In this document: positions 34,269 to 45,783 of the stretch, piece after piece
Layout: each line of letters begins with the position of its first letter
Numbering within the stretch: position 1 is the stretch's first letter
The notes under the pieces: model-generated
Told to the model about the DNA's origin: nothing
The model's input: the letters and a program-made list of their open reading frames with translations, nothing else
Databases searched by the model: none
DNA from: Amaurobius ferox
Taxonomy: Eukaryota > Arthropoda > Arachnida > Araneae > Amaurobiidae
Assembly: GCA_951213105.1 (NCBI GenBank)
Contig: OX578142.1
Coordinates: 4,666,649 to 4,730,648 of the forward strand
Direction: 5' to 3'
DNA: 64,000 nt
Translations under genes and position numbers: made by a program

Positions 34269-34646
34269 ATGGCAAAGGACGCTATCTTATTTTTAAATAA
34301 AATGGACACCTGCAAGAGGGCTAGAGCCCCCCAATTTTTAGCCAACCCTTTGGAAGGGGCCAAATCCAGTGATTCGAGGGAGCCCGGCCGCGTCACTGAA
34401 TTTATGGGTTTTCGAACCTATAGCGGCCAAGCGTCAGCTATGGAGCCCGGCCAGGGGGCTGTCCGAGGTCCCGACGAGGAGAAGAAGAGCGGAGAGAGAA
34501 GTCAGTTGGTAATTTTAAAGGTTAAGTGCTGGTCGTCTAATAACCGACGGATGAGTGCCACCTCGATGCCGTCCTGCCAGTACCTAAAAGGGGTAAGTCC
34601 TTTTGTCCTCTCCCACTGCAGACTGAGTATCAGAGAATATAATTAG
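34269..34646 (+). CDS. Uncharacterised 125-codon ORF in a GC-rich island
   Basis: ATG at 34269 to a stop at 34644-34646. The segment is clearly richer in GC than its surroundings, and an AATAAA at about 34812 lies downstream of the stop, followed by AT-rich sequence as in a 3' UTR. The product would be basic and hydrophilic, with EPGRVTEFMGFRTYSG and DEEKKSGERSQ stretches and no membrane segment. I recognise no domain. The other frames also carry open pieces (for instance a 63-codon frame on the opposite strand, 34084-34275), so the coding frame is uncertain. It might be a retrogene, the leader of an LTR element, or chance. Confidence 0.25.
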   Translation: MAKDAILFLNKMDTCKRARAPQFLANPLEGAKSSDSREPGRVTEFMGFRTYSGQASAMEPGQGAVRGPDEEKKSGERSQLVILKVKCWSSNNRRMSATSMPSCQYLKGVSPFVLSHCRLSIREYN

Positions 34647-34976
34647 AATTTAATAAGGAAGTTAACTGCCTAACTTGAGGGCTATTATGATATTTAATTT
34701 AACTAGAGAGGGGGAAATTATCAGATCGATCATTATCCAATACCTACTTAGCAAATGTAAATATGTTGTATGTAAATTTTAAGTAACAAGTTTTGAATAT
34801 AAGTATTTTAAAATAAAAGCTTTATTAACTTTTAATTAGTATTTATTGTGTGTTCTCGTGATGCATTTTCTAATTAATCAGAACCTGGAGATATGCTCGG
34901 TAATCGAGCAAGTGGCGTGCAGAAATACGATTAACGGCCAATGTGTATTTCTAAGATTTCAGCGGAGCCACGCCAC

Positions 34977-36120
34977 AATTATATTTCATCGCATTTCGAA
35001 CCTTATCGGGCTAGCCCGTCTTGACCCGCCAAAGAAATTTACTCGCTTTTCAAGAATATCTCGATCAAACGAAGTAGCTAAAGAATGTGAATTTTGTATA
35101 TCATTCCCTTTTGGATGGATTTTAATTTAGATTTTGAACCCCATCGGGCTAGCCCGTCCTGAGCCCAACAAGAGGAATATATCGTTTTTTGAGAATAACT
35201 CAAAATTCGGAGCATCTAGAATGTCTAAATTTAATATATCATTGTCTTTTGTGGTATATTATATTTCATCGCATTTCGAACTTTATCGGGCTAGCCCGTC
35301 TTGGCCCGCCAAAGAAATTTACTCGCTTTTCAAGAATATCTCGATCAAACGAAGTAGCTAAAGAATGTGAATTTTGTATATCATTTCCTTTTAGATGGAT
35401 TTTAATTTAGATTTTGAACCCCATCGGGCTAGCCCGTCCTGAGCCCAACAAGAGGAATATATCGTTTTTTGAGAATAACTTAAAATTCGGAGCATCTGGA
35501 ATGTCTAAATTTAATATATCATTGCCTTATGTTGTATATTATACTTCATCGCATTTCGATCCTTATCGGGCTAGCCCGTCTTGGCCCGCCATAGAAATTT
35601 ACTCGCTTTTCAAGAATAACTCGATCAAATGGAGTAGCTAAAGAATGTGAATTTTGTATATCATTTCCTTTTGGATGGATTTTAATTTAGATTTTGAACC
35701 CCATCGGGCTAGCCCGCCCTGAGCCCAACAAGAGGAATATATCGTTTTCTGAGAATAATTCAAAATTCGGAACATCTGGAATGTCTAAATTTAATATATC
35801 ATTGCCCTTTGTGGTATATTATATTTCATCGCATTTCGAACCTTATCGGGCTAGCCCGCCTTGGTCCGCCATAGAAATTTACTCGCTTTTCAAAAATAAC
35901 TCGATCAGTCGGAGTAGCTAAAAAATGTAAATTTAGTATATCATTCCCTTTTGGATGGATTTTAATTTATAATATAGTATTCTCTTTTGGGATATATTTT
36001 AATTCTTTGGATTTTAAACTTTATTAGATTACCCCATCTTTGCCCAGCCTTAGGAATGCATTCGTTTTGGGAAAATAATTCGAAAATTGGAGAAAAATTA
36101 TCATTTACCAAACAATTAAA
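34977..36120 (+). repeat. 138/142-bp dimeric satellite, forward array
   Basis: The palindrome CGGGCTAGCCCG (or a one-base variant) recurs at 35007, 35145, 35287, 35425, 35567, 35705 and 35847: alternating spacings of 138 and 142 bp, that is, a 280-bp higher-order unit. Type A monomers continue TCCTGAGCCCAACAAGAGGA, and type B monomers continue TCTTGGCCCGCCAAAGAAAT. Same-type monomers are nearly identical and A differs clearly from B. The array decays after about 35990. Open frames of 73-75 codons here are periodic by-products. Confidence 0.92.
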
Positions 36121-36185
36121 CAATTACATTAGTTCTCCTTAGGGATTATATTTTAGAAAGTATTTTGTACTGTTGCGTAAACCCA

Positions 36186-36204
36186 CATTCGATCGTCGAC
36201 CCCC
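36186..36204 (+). repeat. Inverted arm left of the satellite spacer
   Basis: CATTCGATCGTCGACCCCC. Its exact inverse lies at 37472-37490. Further out, AATTACATTAGTTCTC (left, about 36120) and its inverse (right, about 37540) extend the inverted symmetry. Confidence 0.8.
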
Positions 36205-37471
36205 CCCTTATCCTAGATCTTGCCTACGCTTATATGCAAGAGAATTAAATAATGCGAAACCAGTCCACGGTGCACTTTAAAGATTCATAGTAATATAGTG
36301 ATTCGTACTACATAGTATAATAGAAAGAAAAGTCTTGTGACGGGATTTTTGGATGCTGAAATTCGCAGATTATGAAATGTTAAGCTATTTCTTAGCCTAT
36401 TCGTCGAAATGCAAAATACAGTAATATGCTGGATGAATCGAATTAAAACATTTTTCTAGGCAATTTTACACAGAACAGGCGATAATGGTATAGCTATAAA
36501 AACAGCCCTTTTTAATCCAAATTTAGATTTTCAACGTCAGTTACAACAAACATCAAATGAGTGAAAGCTTGCTGCTTACAATTTCGAAAAATCTTTCTTT
36601 CTGAGTGGGTCCATCCTGTCCAATTTTAGAACGAAAAAGAATATTGTACAGGTGACGGTTCTTAGTAAAAACAAATTCGATCTCAGATGACCAATGTGCT
36701 AATGAGAAACTTCCAATTGTATCTAGAGGCCACCCTGAAGGCAGTACAAAATGCCCTTCCCTGGTGTTCTACCCATTTCCAGAGCCCCCGCTGATTTGCG
36801 GATCTTTTGAGCATTGTTCGTGTAAGAGATGTGGCAACTTGCGGAAACGTATGTAAAGGAGACGCGCCTGTCGAAATAAAATAGCGGTCAATTACATGTC
36901 CACCCTCAATCGAAATTCTTATCAGCTCTATCTTTCACCGTACAAAGAGACAGCACTTGTAGGCAGACCCCACCTTGTTCTAATGTTCAAGCGGCAATGG
37001 TGTTTCATGTTTTTCTTTCAAATTCACAGGGCCACCCACAGGCATTTTTCCTAGTAGACGAACATATGAGATAAAACAAAATATTTGCCAGACATTCTCA
37101 TACATTCTTTTTTTAGGTTTACATGGTAATATGTATCAAAATGCAAAACAAAAATTTGGTTTTAAAGCATTCGTTCAAGTTATTCATATAATGCTTTTAA
37201 AAATTATTGAAAAATTTCAATTTCAAGTACATAAAATCAATACGTGCGGTCCAAATTTCTGCTAAAGAAATAAAATTATCTTCGTAAAAAGCAGAATACC
37301 ACTCAAAATACTAATATCGACCGGTTTCGAAGGCATAAAACCTTCTTCGTCAGATCACGCAGAACCGTAACCTTCACTCGTACTCCCAGTGCACCGACCC
37401 AACATCCGTGGACAAATTTCGCACTTCTTAGCTCATTTGCATATGGATGTAACTATGTATTTAGGACACAA
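36205..37471. other. Spacer between inverted satellite arrays
   Basis: About 1.27 kb of moderately AT-rich unique sequence without the satellite monomer. It holds GC-richer pieces (36720-36990 and 37320-37480) and, on the minus strand, a hammerhead-like motif. It may be a Penelope-like element's terminal repeat region, because such elements carry hammerhead motifs, but no protein domain was seen in it. Confidence 0.45.
37319..37353 (-). ncRNA. Hammerhead-ribozyme-like motif
   Basis: The minus strand reads CTGACGA, then a hairpin AGAAGG-TTTTATG-CCTTC, then GAAA, then ACC/GGT forming a loopless stem III and the cleavage triplet GTC. CTGANGA and GAAA are the two conserved core boxes, and short stem III forms are known for the hammerheads of Penelope-like elements. 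Weakness: stem I (GAT before the core against GAT after the triplet) pairs only by wobble, so activity is doubtful. The motif could equally be a decayed copy. Confidence 0.35.
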
Positions 37472-37490
37472 GGGGGTCGACGATCGAATG
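37472..37490 (-). repeat. Inverted arm right of the satellite spacer
   Basis: GGGGGTCGACGATCGAATG, the exact inverse of 36186-36204. Confidence 0.8.
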
Positions 37491-37559
37491 GAGCTTATAG
37501 TACAAAATTCATTTTTTTTAAATATAGACAATTTTGAGAACTAATGTAATTGTTCGGCA

Positions 37560-39290
37560 AATGAGGTTTTTTACCACACATCCTATCTCCCATGCCTACG
37601 CCACTAATTATAATTATATATACGCCGAAAATATTACATTCTACCCGAAATGGAAATAATATACTAAATTTGAATTTTCTATCTGCTCCAGTTTTCGGGT
37701 TATTCTAAAAAAATGAGTCTATTCCTATAGCAGGCACAGCACGAGCTAGCTGAATGAAGTTCAAATTCGAAAAAATGAAATATATCACAAAAGACAATAG
37801 CATGCAAAATTTGGAATTTTTAGCTACCCCGGTTCTCGAGTTATTCATCAAACACGATCGCATTCCTAAGACGGACTCAAGACGATGAGGTTCAAATTAT
37901 AAATTATGATAAACCCCAAAAGAAATTGATATACTAAATTTGAATTTTTTAGCTGCTCCAATTTACGAGTTATTCTCGAAAAATGAGTACATTACCACTC
38001 TGTCGGGCCCAAGACGGGCGAGTCTGATAAGGTTCAAAATCCAAAGAAATAAAATATACCCCAAAAAACAATGATATACTAAATTTGGATATTCTAGCTG
38101 CTACAGTTTTGGAGTTATTCTTAAAAAACGAGTACATTCTTTTTGTTGGGACCGGGACGGGCTAGCCCGACCAGGTTTTAAATCCAATGAGTTTAGACAT
38201 ACCGCAAATGACAACGACATTCTAAACTTGAAACTTTTTGATACTCCGGTTCTAGAGTTATTCCACTTAAAAAGTGAATTTCTAAGTCGGGCCCAAAACG
38301 GGTTGGCCCGATACGGTTTAAAAACAAAGGAATTAAAATATTCCCCAAAAGATATGGATGTACTAAATTTATATTTTCTAGTTTCCCCGATTTTCCAGGT
38401 ATTCTAAAAAATGGGTCCATTCCTATGTCGGGCCCAGGACGGACTACCCCGATAAAATTCAAATCCGAAGAAACTTAGATATACCCCAAAAGCCAACGAC
38501 ATGTTAAATTTGGAATGTTTAGCTACTTCAGTTCTCGTCTTATTTTTCAAAAACTAATGCATTCTTCAGCGGATCCAAGACGGGCTAGCCTGACGAGCTT
38601 CAAAATCTGAATTAAAATCCATCCAAACGGAAATGATATACTAAATTTATATTTTTCAGCTACTCCGATTGATCGATTTATTTTTTAAAAGCGAGTAAAT
38701 TTCTATGGCAGGCCCAAGACGGGCTAACCCGATACGGTTCGAAATGAGGTGAAATGTAATATACTCCAAAGGACAATGACATATTAAATTTATACATTCT
38801 AGATGCTCCGAATTTTTAGTTATTCTCAGAAAACGATATATTCCTTTTGTTGAACACAGGACGGGCTAGCCCGATAAAATTTTTATCCAAAGAGTTAAAA
38901 TATACAGCAAATGGCAAAGATATTCTAAACTTCGAATTTTTAGATACACCTGTTCTCGAGTTATACCGCAAAAACGGGTGAGTTTCTAAGGCGGGCCTAA
39001 GACGGGTTAACCCGGTACGGTTGAAAATTGAAAGAATTAAAATACACCCCAAAAGAAAACGATATATTAAACTTAGATTTCAGACGTTCTCTGATTTTCG
39101 AGATAATCTCTAAAGCCAGGTAATGTCCTATGGCGGGCCCAGGACGGGCTAGCCCGATATGCTTCAAAATCGAAAGAACTGAAATGTGCCACAAGAGGAA
39201 ACGTCATAACGAATTTCGCGTTACTATGATAAATGAACCTGATTATTTTGGACCTCAAATGTTTGAACGAATACCAGATCAAGTTAAATA
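37560..39290 (-). repeat. Diverged satellite, reverse array
   Basis: Same monomer in reverse orientation. Variants of ACGGGCTAGCCCG occur near 38015, 38158, 38297, 38440, 38580, 38717, 38861, 39002 and 39146, with spacings of 137-144 bp. Each is followed by a TTTCTAG-TACTCC-TTCTCGAGTTATT segment. Monomers differ from each other at many positions, so this array is much older or not homogenised, unlike the forward array. Confidence 0.85.
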
Positions 39291-40261
39291 AAATTTTAAA
39301 AATAAGAATATATCCCTAGCTCAATCTCTCTGAAAATCAAATGACTTTTTGTGTATACCACTTACAATAATCACACCCAATTTCACACAAATTCTTCAGT
39401 TATTTCGAAAGATATCAGTCATTTCATTTGCAATAAATTCCCATTTGTTTCAATGCTAACTCCTCCGCTTTAGACCGCTTATTCGAGACCAACGCCGTCT
39501 GGCGGAGGCGGCTTTTCAGGAACATCTCCCAGTATTGGGAGGTATAGGCGGTCGGCACACTATTAGTTCTAGACACTGTAGCTGTATTTAGCTACAGGAT
39601 CAGACATTTTTTTTTATAAGGCAGACAGTAAAGAATTAATGTCTAATTCTATTTTTCTAAATTCCAAATATAAAGTAATTGTTTTAAAATTAAACTTAAT
39701 TAAATAAAATTAATTAATTAATAAAATTAATTAATTAATTTGGTGGCTAAGCCACCAAAATGGAATTCAGTGACATCATGTAAACGCAAATTTGTTGCTA
39801 ATCATTTTGAAAACTCACCTTGTGCATGAAATAACAGTTGCAGTCAGAAATAGTACTGCAATTAAATATTGAAAACCACCTAATTGATAATGATTTAAAA
39901 TTGTTTTGTGATCTACCGCAAAATATTTTTCTGTAGGGTTTGCAATGTATAAAGGTGACCATAATTTTCAGATGTTGTAAACTGAAATTAACGACCACTT
40001 GTAGGCAAATGTGTACTTTGCATGTTGGTAAATCCATCTGAGTGATCCTTTTAATCATATGACTGATAGGGTAACACAAACATGTTTGGGCTAATATTAA
40101 ATCATAAACAAGTTACTCTACTTGAATATTATAATTGAATTATCATAGCCAACTATAGAAAGTATGTAAATATTGATGTTATCAATATTTTAAACTGTAT
40201 TCTTGGGCTATAAAACTGTCTATTATGGGCAACCATGGTTATAAATAAACCATTCATTCAG

Positions 40262-40299
<38 letters not shown>

Positions 40300-40525
40300 C
40301 ATAATATAACACACTTTATTGATATAAGATTTAAATGTACAGTTTTTATTATATTGTTGCATCAGAATCTAATGGAGTTGTGTGTTTAAATGTATTAATT
40401 ATAATAATACTTACCCTTTAATTTTGTTTTCTTATTTTATTTATTTATTTATTTATTTTTTTGATTACAAATAACAAATTTCTTCTGTTTGTTTTTATTT
40501 AGATTCTTTTACAATTTGAAAACAT
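39291..40525. other. AT-rich; microsatellite and small hairpin
   Basis: Contains a perfect palindromic TTGGTGGCTAAGCCACCAA at 39739-39759 after a TTAATTAA-rich run, an (AT)n run at 40265-40304 and a TTTA run at 40437-40458. No coding support. Confidence 0.6.
40265..40304. repeat. (TA)n microsatellite
   Basis: About 20 uninterrupted TA dinucleotides. Confidence 0.95.
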
Positions 40526-40529
40526 CTAG

Positions 40530-40925
40530 AATGGTTGATATTTTCAAATTCAATCCTTACAAAAGAGTTGTATAGCAATAACTTATTTTTGGTTGAAAAA
40601 AGCGGCTGTTTCCAGACAAGAGGGAGCGCAGTTGGGCTAGTGAAGAATTCGCTTTCTTACTAATTTTAGAAATGTTAATTTTCCACTTTAAATTTGAATC
40701 CAAGTACACTCCAAGTACTTGTAACTAGATTGCCAGGGAATAGGCTCGTTATTTAAAATGAAATTAGTGGACGGGGGGAGGGAAAGGTAACGAGAGGCCA
40801 TTTACTAGCGTTAACTTTCATTCTCCCTTTCGTTAGCCATTGCGTCAGGGCATGAAGATAGATTTGAAGGGTTTCGAGCACGACTTGTGTTTGGTTATGT
40901 TTTGCGATCAGGGCCGTGTACAAAC
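40530..40925 (-). pseudogene. Jockey-like LINE reverse transcriptase relic
   Basis: On the minus strand the C-terminal palm/thumb part of a non-LTR reverse transcriptase is seen in order. It begins just after the catalytic box with YTALIAKHNQTQVVLETLQI, then LHALTQWLTKGRMKVNASKW. After frame changes it continues with LGVYLDSNLKWKINISKISK and ANSSLAQLRSLLSGNSRFF. The L-G-V-x-L-D-x-x-L-x-W box and the K-V-N-x-x-K box are characteristic of Jockey-clade elements. At least two frameshifts and a small deletion disable it. The upstream FADD-type catalytic residues are missing beyond 40925. Confidence 0.82.
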
Positions 40926-41035
40926 CTAGGGTGACACCGGGGAAGGTTTGTCGGTATGGTGTAGAATTACCGTTTGCACCATATTGTATATTAGCATTTC
41001 ACCAATTAACCAACAAAGTACTTTCCCACAAGAGG

Positions 41036-41085
41036 ATGTTAAGACCCAGACTGTCCGACCTACCGACAAGAGGATGTGAGGAAAC
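41036..41085 (-). mobile_element. SINE 3' fragment
   Basis: The minus strand reads TGTCGGTAGGTCGGACAGTC, then TGGGTCTTAACATCC, the type 1 SINE 3' end. The 66 bases before it are not SINE-like, so the fragment is short. Confidence 0.65.
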
Positions 41086-41089
41086 TCAG

Positions 41090-42267
41090 TCATTTGGTAC
41101 ACAAGCAGATTCTACTGATAGGTCCCTGTTCGGTGCTATCGACACCAATACATTAAATTAATACTATTTAAGAAAAAATGGCTGAATTTGTTAAGGCTAA
41201 GAAGCATTTTCCTCGAATTAGGTGGAGGAGATTCTGAAGTTTGTTTAAATGGCCAGATTAACTCTGCAGGGCAGTGGCATACGTGGAAAAATAATTTGAA
41301 AAAGACTCAGTCACCTGTACGTGACCCCAAATTTTCCTTAATATAGCCTAATAGAACAGATTTTTCTAGAACATTTTCCTATTGAAAACGCATGTTTATG
41401 ATCATTGTATTTTAGTGTTAATTTGTTGCAAACAAATGCATGAATTTATTTGAGTAACACAATGTACCCAATTTCATCTCCATTTAAAATTGAAAGGAAA
41501 TGTTCTGATTTCAACTTATTTTGGGGTCAAAGTACTTAGCTTTCACTCATTTTATGATGCTGCTCATTTAATGTTGATATTTTCATTTTAGAACACAAAA
41601 ATGTGTATTTTCTTAAGAAAGGCGCATATTTATGTTCTAAATATTAACTTATAAAATAATTTTACAAAAAATGGCTAATTGCATGAAATGTTTCAAAACA
41701 ATTATATTTTTAAAATGTAATTTTCATATACCAGTGACTTATCTTTTATTGAAAGTGGTCTGAAGAGCATAGGTAAAAATAAAAGTAATAATAAAAATAA
41801 AAATAGATCCAGCGTTAGGCTTGAGAAAAAAATCCTTAATAAATAAAACAGGTACTAAATAGGTATTAAATACGCCTCGTTCCCGGTTCCATATATAAGG
41901 TAAGCAATTGAAACCTAGATTCCATGGGCTGAAAGCCTGGCACTAATATAAGCCTGTAACTATACCCAATAATGAAATTAATATTTAAATGGTTTTAAAA
42001 TCTTATATGTAATACTAAACCCCTTGTTCTCTGCATTAACATACATGTTGTAAGTGTACGAATAGTGTAATACATGAAAAGATTTAAACTAAACTGATGA
42101 AACAACAAATGGAGCTAGGGCTTTCCTGGTTCCCAAACATTTTTTTAGAGTACAGTTCATACTTAATTTTTTTAGAGTAGTAGTTCATACATGAAAAGAA
42201 ATATAAAATAGTAAAAGTGAAAGGTATTTTCGAAACCTTGCACGTTTACTTACGAAAACCTGGTATA
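41090..42267. other. AT-rich DNA without recognised features
   Basis: Nothing recognisable beyond A/T-rich low-complexity runs. Confidence 0.6.
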
Positions 42268-42480
42268 AATAAATATTTGGGTTCAATCCAAAACTAATTG
42301 GGTGATATTATTCATTTATATTCCCATAGGCCTCACAGACCGTCTGAATAACATACTAAAATTTCATTTTGATTAAGTCATTTTTACGGCAGTTATCTTG
42401 CTAATGGACAGGCAGACAGACAGACAGAATGAATAAAGTCATAAACACTTTTCAACTATTAAAAGTGTAAAGCGTTAAAA
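42268..42480 (-). mobile_element. R2 element 5' fragment
   Basis: Reverse-oriented R2 start: the terminal AACGCTTTACAC / GTTGAAAAGTGTTTATGACT hairpin (about 42440-42477), a CTGT simple repeat, then TAACTGCCGTAAAAATGACT and GACGGTCTGTGAGGCCTATG. Everything downstream is missing. Confidence 0.7.
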
Positions 42481-43300
42481 ATTAAATAATCAAAGACTTG
42501 TAAAGTTACTTGCTTTTTAAAAAGCAGTGTAAAAAGAATTAATTTTCAAATCTATTAAAATGAAATAGAAATGGCAAATTTACTGATACACATCTCTAAC
42601 TATGTCTGAAAAGATTTGGTTTGAAATTGATATGATGTTTTTAAATAACAATCTCAGGATGCATATAATTTTTTTTTTAAATCATTGTGCACGTAAATTT
42701 TTAGTGTAGTTTGAAAAAAAAACATTTGACATTCTTACTTTCATGATTTACACATTTTAGTTATCCCTGTACACAAAGCACAATTTTTAAATAATTTCTG
42801 AACAAATAAGCCCTATAGCCATACCTGGTTCGGTAATTCTGAAATTCTACGTTTCTGTTTGCCTAACTTGTATTACAGAAATTATGCACATGGCCTGACG
42901 TAGAAGAATGGAGAAAATGGATCAGAATTACTAATAATCAATGAAAATAAAACATCAAAATAAAATAATCCAGCTGTATATCATGTTATAATATTAGAAT
43001 ATCTAAAGATTAATAATTTGAAAAAGAATAAATTCACAAAGAAAGCTATCACTTTCTCTGGAAACTTCTGATGTTAAAAGTTGAGAATGACTTTGCATTG
43101 AGCCAACTCAAAAACGTTTACAGTTAAGGTTATAGCTTAAGTGTGAAACTGATTGAAATGAAACACAGTGAATAGAAATAGTTTAATGATCAAAGTTCCA
43201 TAATAAAATATATTAATATTAAATAATCAAAAAATTGATATCTATTGCAAAATTGAATTTATATTTTTATGATATATTGATGCTTAGTGATCAATTTGAT
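42481..43300. other. AT-rich DNA without recognised features
   Basis: No coding signature or known repeat seen. Confidence 0.6.
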
Positions 43301-43307
43301 GATAATC

Positions 43308-43868
43308 TTACTTTATTTTTTGATTATTCAATAGTTTGTAATAGTTTGTTTCCAATAATAGTTTGTTTTCAATAAGTTGTAGATTGGGAGGATAAAATTG
43401 AAAGTTTAACATTGGTGCATCTTTAGTAATTTTTATAATAATTAGAGCATCAATGAATCTGTACATGATATGACTATTGAATTGGTGCTTAATTTCATAA
43501 TAGTGTAAATATAAGTTGACCAGAATTGTGGATGAGATTCCTCCCTGTGGAATTCCCATTTTTAATTTGTAAATGCAATTACCCTGTGATATAAATTGGT
43601 TGAAGAGAATGATTATTAAGTTTAGAATTTTTGTGCAGTAATGTATTTAGAATGAGCAAATTGTTCATAAAAAAATTATGACTTTATATAAATCATGTAT
43701 GTCAATGTAACTAAAGAGGTCTTTAAAATCAAAGGTTTTTATATCATTAATGGTATGTAGTTGTTTTAAGTTTTCAATCAGATCTAAACTATTTTTGAAA
43801 ATATGTGTGCTCAGTTCAGTGAAATTATCATAAATTTGATTTAGAATAAAAAGAAGTGATTTGTCCAT
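43308..43868 (-). pseudogene. Penelope-like reverse transcriptase relic 1
   Basis: Two minus-strand pieces of a reverse transcriptase. The upstream piece (43665-43868) ends with IKTFDFKDLFSYIDIHDLYK, the motif A region with its Asp. The downstream piece (43308-43559) begins MGIPQGGISSTILVNLYLHY (motif B type GxPxGG..S..L.NLYL..YE) and continues to MYRFIDALIII, the catalytic motif C in which the second Asp is Ala (FIDA for YxDD). The closing FYPPNLQL segment is also usual. The layout fits Penelope-like elements better than LTR or LINE enzymes. A frame break lies between the pieces, and the lost Asp means it is inactive. Confidence 0.7.
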
Positions 43869-44189
43869 TGCATTGGTATATAAATTAAATCCTATAGTAA
43901 CAGTTCTAAAGGTAATTGATGATTTATGGAATTTTGGTATAGGTAAGAAAAATTAAGATTGTGTTTTTGTTTAAGTAGTTTGTAGTAAGATTTGAGATTA
44001 TTTGAGACTTAAAAAAGTCTATGTTTATAAATTGTTTACTTTTGTGTACTCCCCTCTGAGTGCGTGTAGCTTTGTGTGTATGAGGATGCATTATCGGATA
44101 TAAAGTTTGCTGTTTGTCTGAGGTATCAAATACATCAGTTTTAACAATATTCTGGCTATTAATAATGGCACCAAATAATAACCGTAATT

Positions 44190-44572
44190 ATTTCAGATAA
44201 CACTGAATTCGCATTTTTAATTTAATTTTCGTTTTTGTTTGGTAACTGGACTTAATTTCATAAGTGGCGAATCGAAAATACGAAAAAGCTAAAATATCTC
44301 GAGAACGGCTAGTTCTAGTGTAATGGGGTTGGTCTTATTCTTTTCTTCATTAAAAATTACGTATAAAACAAGCATTTAATGAATACATTTAAGCATACGT
44401 AGTTTTTACTTTAGATTTTGACAATTTTTGCGGGTCGTTTCGAAAAAAAGGTAGGTTATTTTTTTCCAAAACGTACCAAAATCTAATCAGCACAAGAGTA
44501 ACCCACAAGCGACTTATCTTCCGAATTTTGTGAAATTCTGTAGTTTTTCAGTTAGAGTGGATAAAGTCATTA
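44190..44572 (-). mobile_element. R1 element copy G, internal fragment
   Basis: Reverse-oriented middle part of R1: TCTCGAGAACGGCTAGTTCT, ACGTATAAAACAAGCATTTA, and one internal unit ending in TTTTCAGTTAGAGTGGATAA. Both termini are missing. It lies between the two reverse transcriptase relics. Confidence 0.75.
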
Positions 44573-45139
44573 AATGACAAGACCAGTGTTGCCATTCGCT
44601 AAAGATGAAAGAAGAGATCTAGTGTAGTCAATTGTGAGTAACAAATAACAGCATTGCTTAAAGACAGTAAAATGTGATATTCTACAGTAAAAGCTGCAAA
44701 ATTAAAGGGCAAGTAAAATAATAGAAAACATAGAGGCAAATGTATAAGTGCATGTAAAAACAGAGCAATGTAAATTCAAGAAAATGTAAATGTTCGGCTG
44801 AACTAAGATACTAAGGAGGGAATTTTAAGCTAATTGAAACTTATAAAATATACTATTTACTACATATGCTAGATATTCATATGATTTACTGGTAATTTTT
44901 AGGTTATTAATGTGCAAAGCATGAAATTTTTTATCTTATAATCTATAAATTCGAAAAAGTTGATCAAGTATAATATTTCTAAACAATTGAATAGAGTTGC
45001 AGGAATTAAATGGTAATATTTTATTAATGTTGAATTTAAAATATTTTTTTTATCATGTAAATTAGTAACTATACTATTAGTAGGTTCAATTATAAGATTT
45101 AAATCCAATTAATTAATATTATTATTAATAGTAGTTTCA

Positions 45140-45783
45140 TTATTCCAAATTATCCGGATAGAAATCTATATCTATGACATAATTATTAATAAGTACTAAA
45201 CATATCAAATCATCAACGTACCTGTAAATTTTATAATCTGTTGAAGTAAAGGATTTTTCATAATGATATAGGTATAAATTAGCTAACATACTGCTACTAC
45301 AGCCACCTTTTGGAACCCCTGAGACTTGTAAGTATAATTTATTACCTTGAAATACATAATTATTAAAAAGAACAAAGTGGAGAAATTTAGGAAAATTGAT
45401 AAAATTTGTTTGAGTTGATTGATTAGTAATATAAGCATTATATAGAGGTAAAATTAAATCATAAAGCTCAGAGATCATAATATTATTAAATAGATCTTTA
45501 AAATCAAAAGTTTGAAATCCTGTAATTTTACTTAGTGATGTTAATTTACTCTTTAATTCCTTACTATTATTTAGAATAAGATAGTTATTACTAGAATAAT
45601 GTAATTTATTACATTTAAATAATTTAGTAGTAATTTATTCGCAATAGTAGAGTAACAATTATGACCACTAGTTACAGTTATAAATACCTTTGTTACCCAG
45701 TTATAAATACCTTTTGTTACCATACCTTTGTTTTTTGATACTTTTCTTAGACTTGATGATTCGAAATTTGTATTTTTTTTCAT
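45140..45783 (-). pseudogene. Penelope-like reverse transcriptase relic 2
   Basis: Better preserved than relic 1. The N-terminal part (45571-45783) holds a HNCYSTIANKLLLNYLNVIN segment. Then GFQTFDFKDLFNNIM (motif A, about 45480-45520) joins the open part ending at 45140. That part has GNKLYLQVSGVPKGGCSSSM then LANLYLYHYE (motif B region) and YRYVDDLICL (motif C, both Asp intact, about 45210). It ends in DFYPDNLE. A frame break lies near 45570. In Penelope-like elements this enzyme primes on DNA ends. No GIY-YIG endonuclease was seen next to it, so the subgroup stays open. A telomerase-like or other unusual reverse transcriptase is the alternative. Confidence 0.75.

Noticed and set aside
34977..35921. 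Series of 73-75 codon open frames with a shared GLARP motif
   Set aside because: They repeat with the 280-bp satellite period and are broken at each unit. This is the satellite read as protein, not a gene family.
40265..40304. Origin of replication at the TA run
   Set aside because: Plain microsatellite without supporting elements.
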